The translations under genes and the position numbers were made by a program. This document shows, piece by piece, positions 6,247 to 6,313 of a DNA stretch of 6,313 nucleotides (position 1 is its first letter; every line of letters begins with the position of its first letter). The stretch covers positions 1-6,313 of the forward strand of contig MGML01000019.1 in assembly GCA_001796415.1 (NCBI GenBank), in the 5' to 3' direction. Origin of the DNA: Chloroflexi bacterium RBG_13_46_14 (GTDB lineage: Bacteria > Chloroflexota > Dehalococcoidia > Dehalococcoidales > UBA2162). The notes below the pieces were generated by a model. That model ran no database searches and had not been told where the DNA came from. It saw only the letters and a list, made by a program, of their open reading frames with translations.

Positions 6247-6313
6247 ACCTTCCGTATTGAAGCTAGTTATGTCCTTCCTTTTGTGCCGCATTGACTATAA
6301 GGTATAAAATGTC
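6247..6313 (+). promoter_or_regulatory. Intergenic tail with possible promoter and start codon of the next gene
   Basis: No clear terminator hairpin follows the phosphatase. At the very edge, TATAAAAT (6303-6310) lies 16 bases after a weak -35-like TTGTGC (6281-6286). The same bases also contain AAGG (6299-6302) 6 bases before an ATG at 6309, which could begin the next gene. The two readings compete, and too little sequence remains to choose between them. Confidence 0.25.

Overview
The window reads as a stretch of ordinary bacterial chromosome of mid-range GC. The PyrG sequence, the transaldolase–rho pairing, the DUF4870 and DUF5661 proteins and the frequent GTG/TTG starts give it a Chloroflexota (Dehalococcoidia-like) flavour. 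That assignment is an impression from family resemblance, not a computed placement.

Layout. The left third (1-1430) is a minus-strand cluster of three genes separated by 22 and 27 bases. In transcription order they are an unrecognised 81-residue protein, a DUF5661-type small protein, and a DUF4870-type multi-pass membrane protein that runs off the left edge. Each has a strong Shine-Dalgarno (SD) sequence. Between 1431 and 1575 lies a divergent promoter region: a consensus-like -10 faces left, and a very good sigma-70-type promoter (TTGACA, 18 bases, TATACT) faces right. The rightward promoter would start RNA almost exactly at the ATG of a 60-residue protein with two membrane segments, so that mRNA may be leaderless.

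The right two thirds carry a plus-strand run of housekeeping genes. A second good promoter (TTGACA, 16 bases, TATAAA) precedes pyrG (CTP synthase). It is followed at 19 bases by a small transaldolase of the TalC/MipB family, at about 35 bases by rho (transcription termination factor), and at about 80 bases by a histidine phosphatase of the phosphoglycerate mutase superfamily. The phosphatase is broken by one missing base near 5721-5726, which splits an otherwise intact gene. The last 67 bases hold no gene body but may carry a promoter or start signal for the next gene.

Together, pyrG supplies CTP, the transaldolase works in the non-oxidative pentose phosphate pathway (its active-site residues look like a transaldolase, not a fructose-6-phosphate aldolase), and Rho terminates transcription. 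The genes share a likely transcript but no single pathway. I see no mobile element, CRISPR array, tRNA, rRNA or phage gene. The points worth a second look are the frameshifted phosphatase with Thr in place of the RHG-motif Arg, the possible leaderless membrane peptide, and the uncharacterised three-gene cluster on the left.
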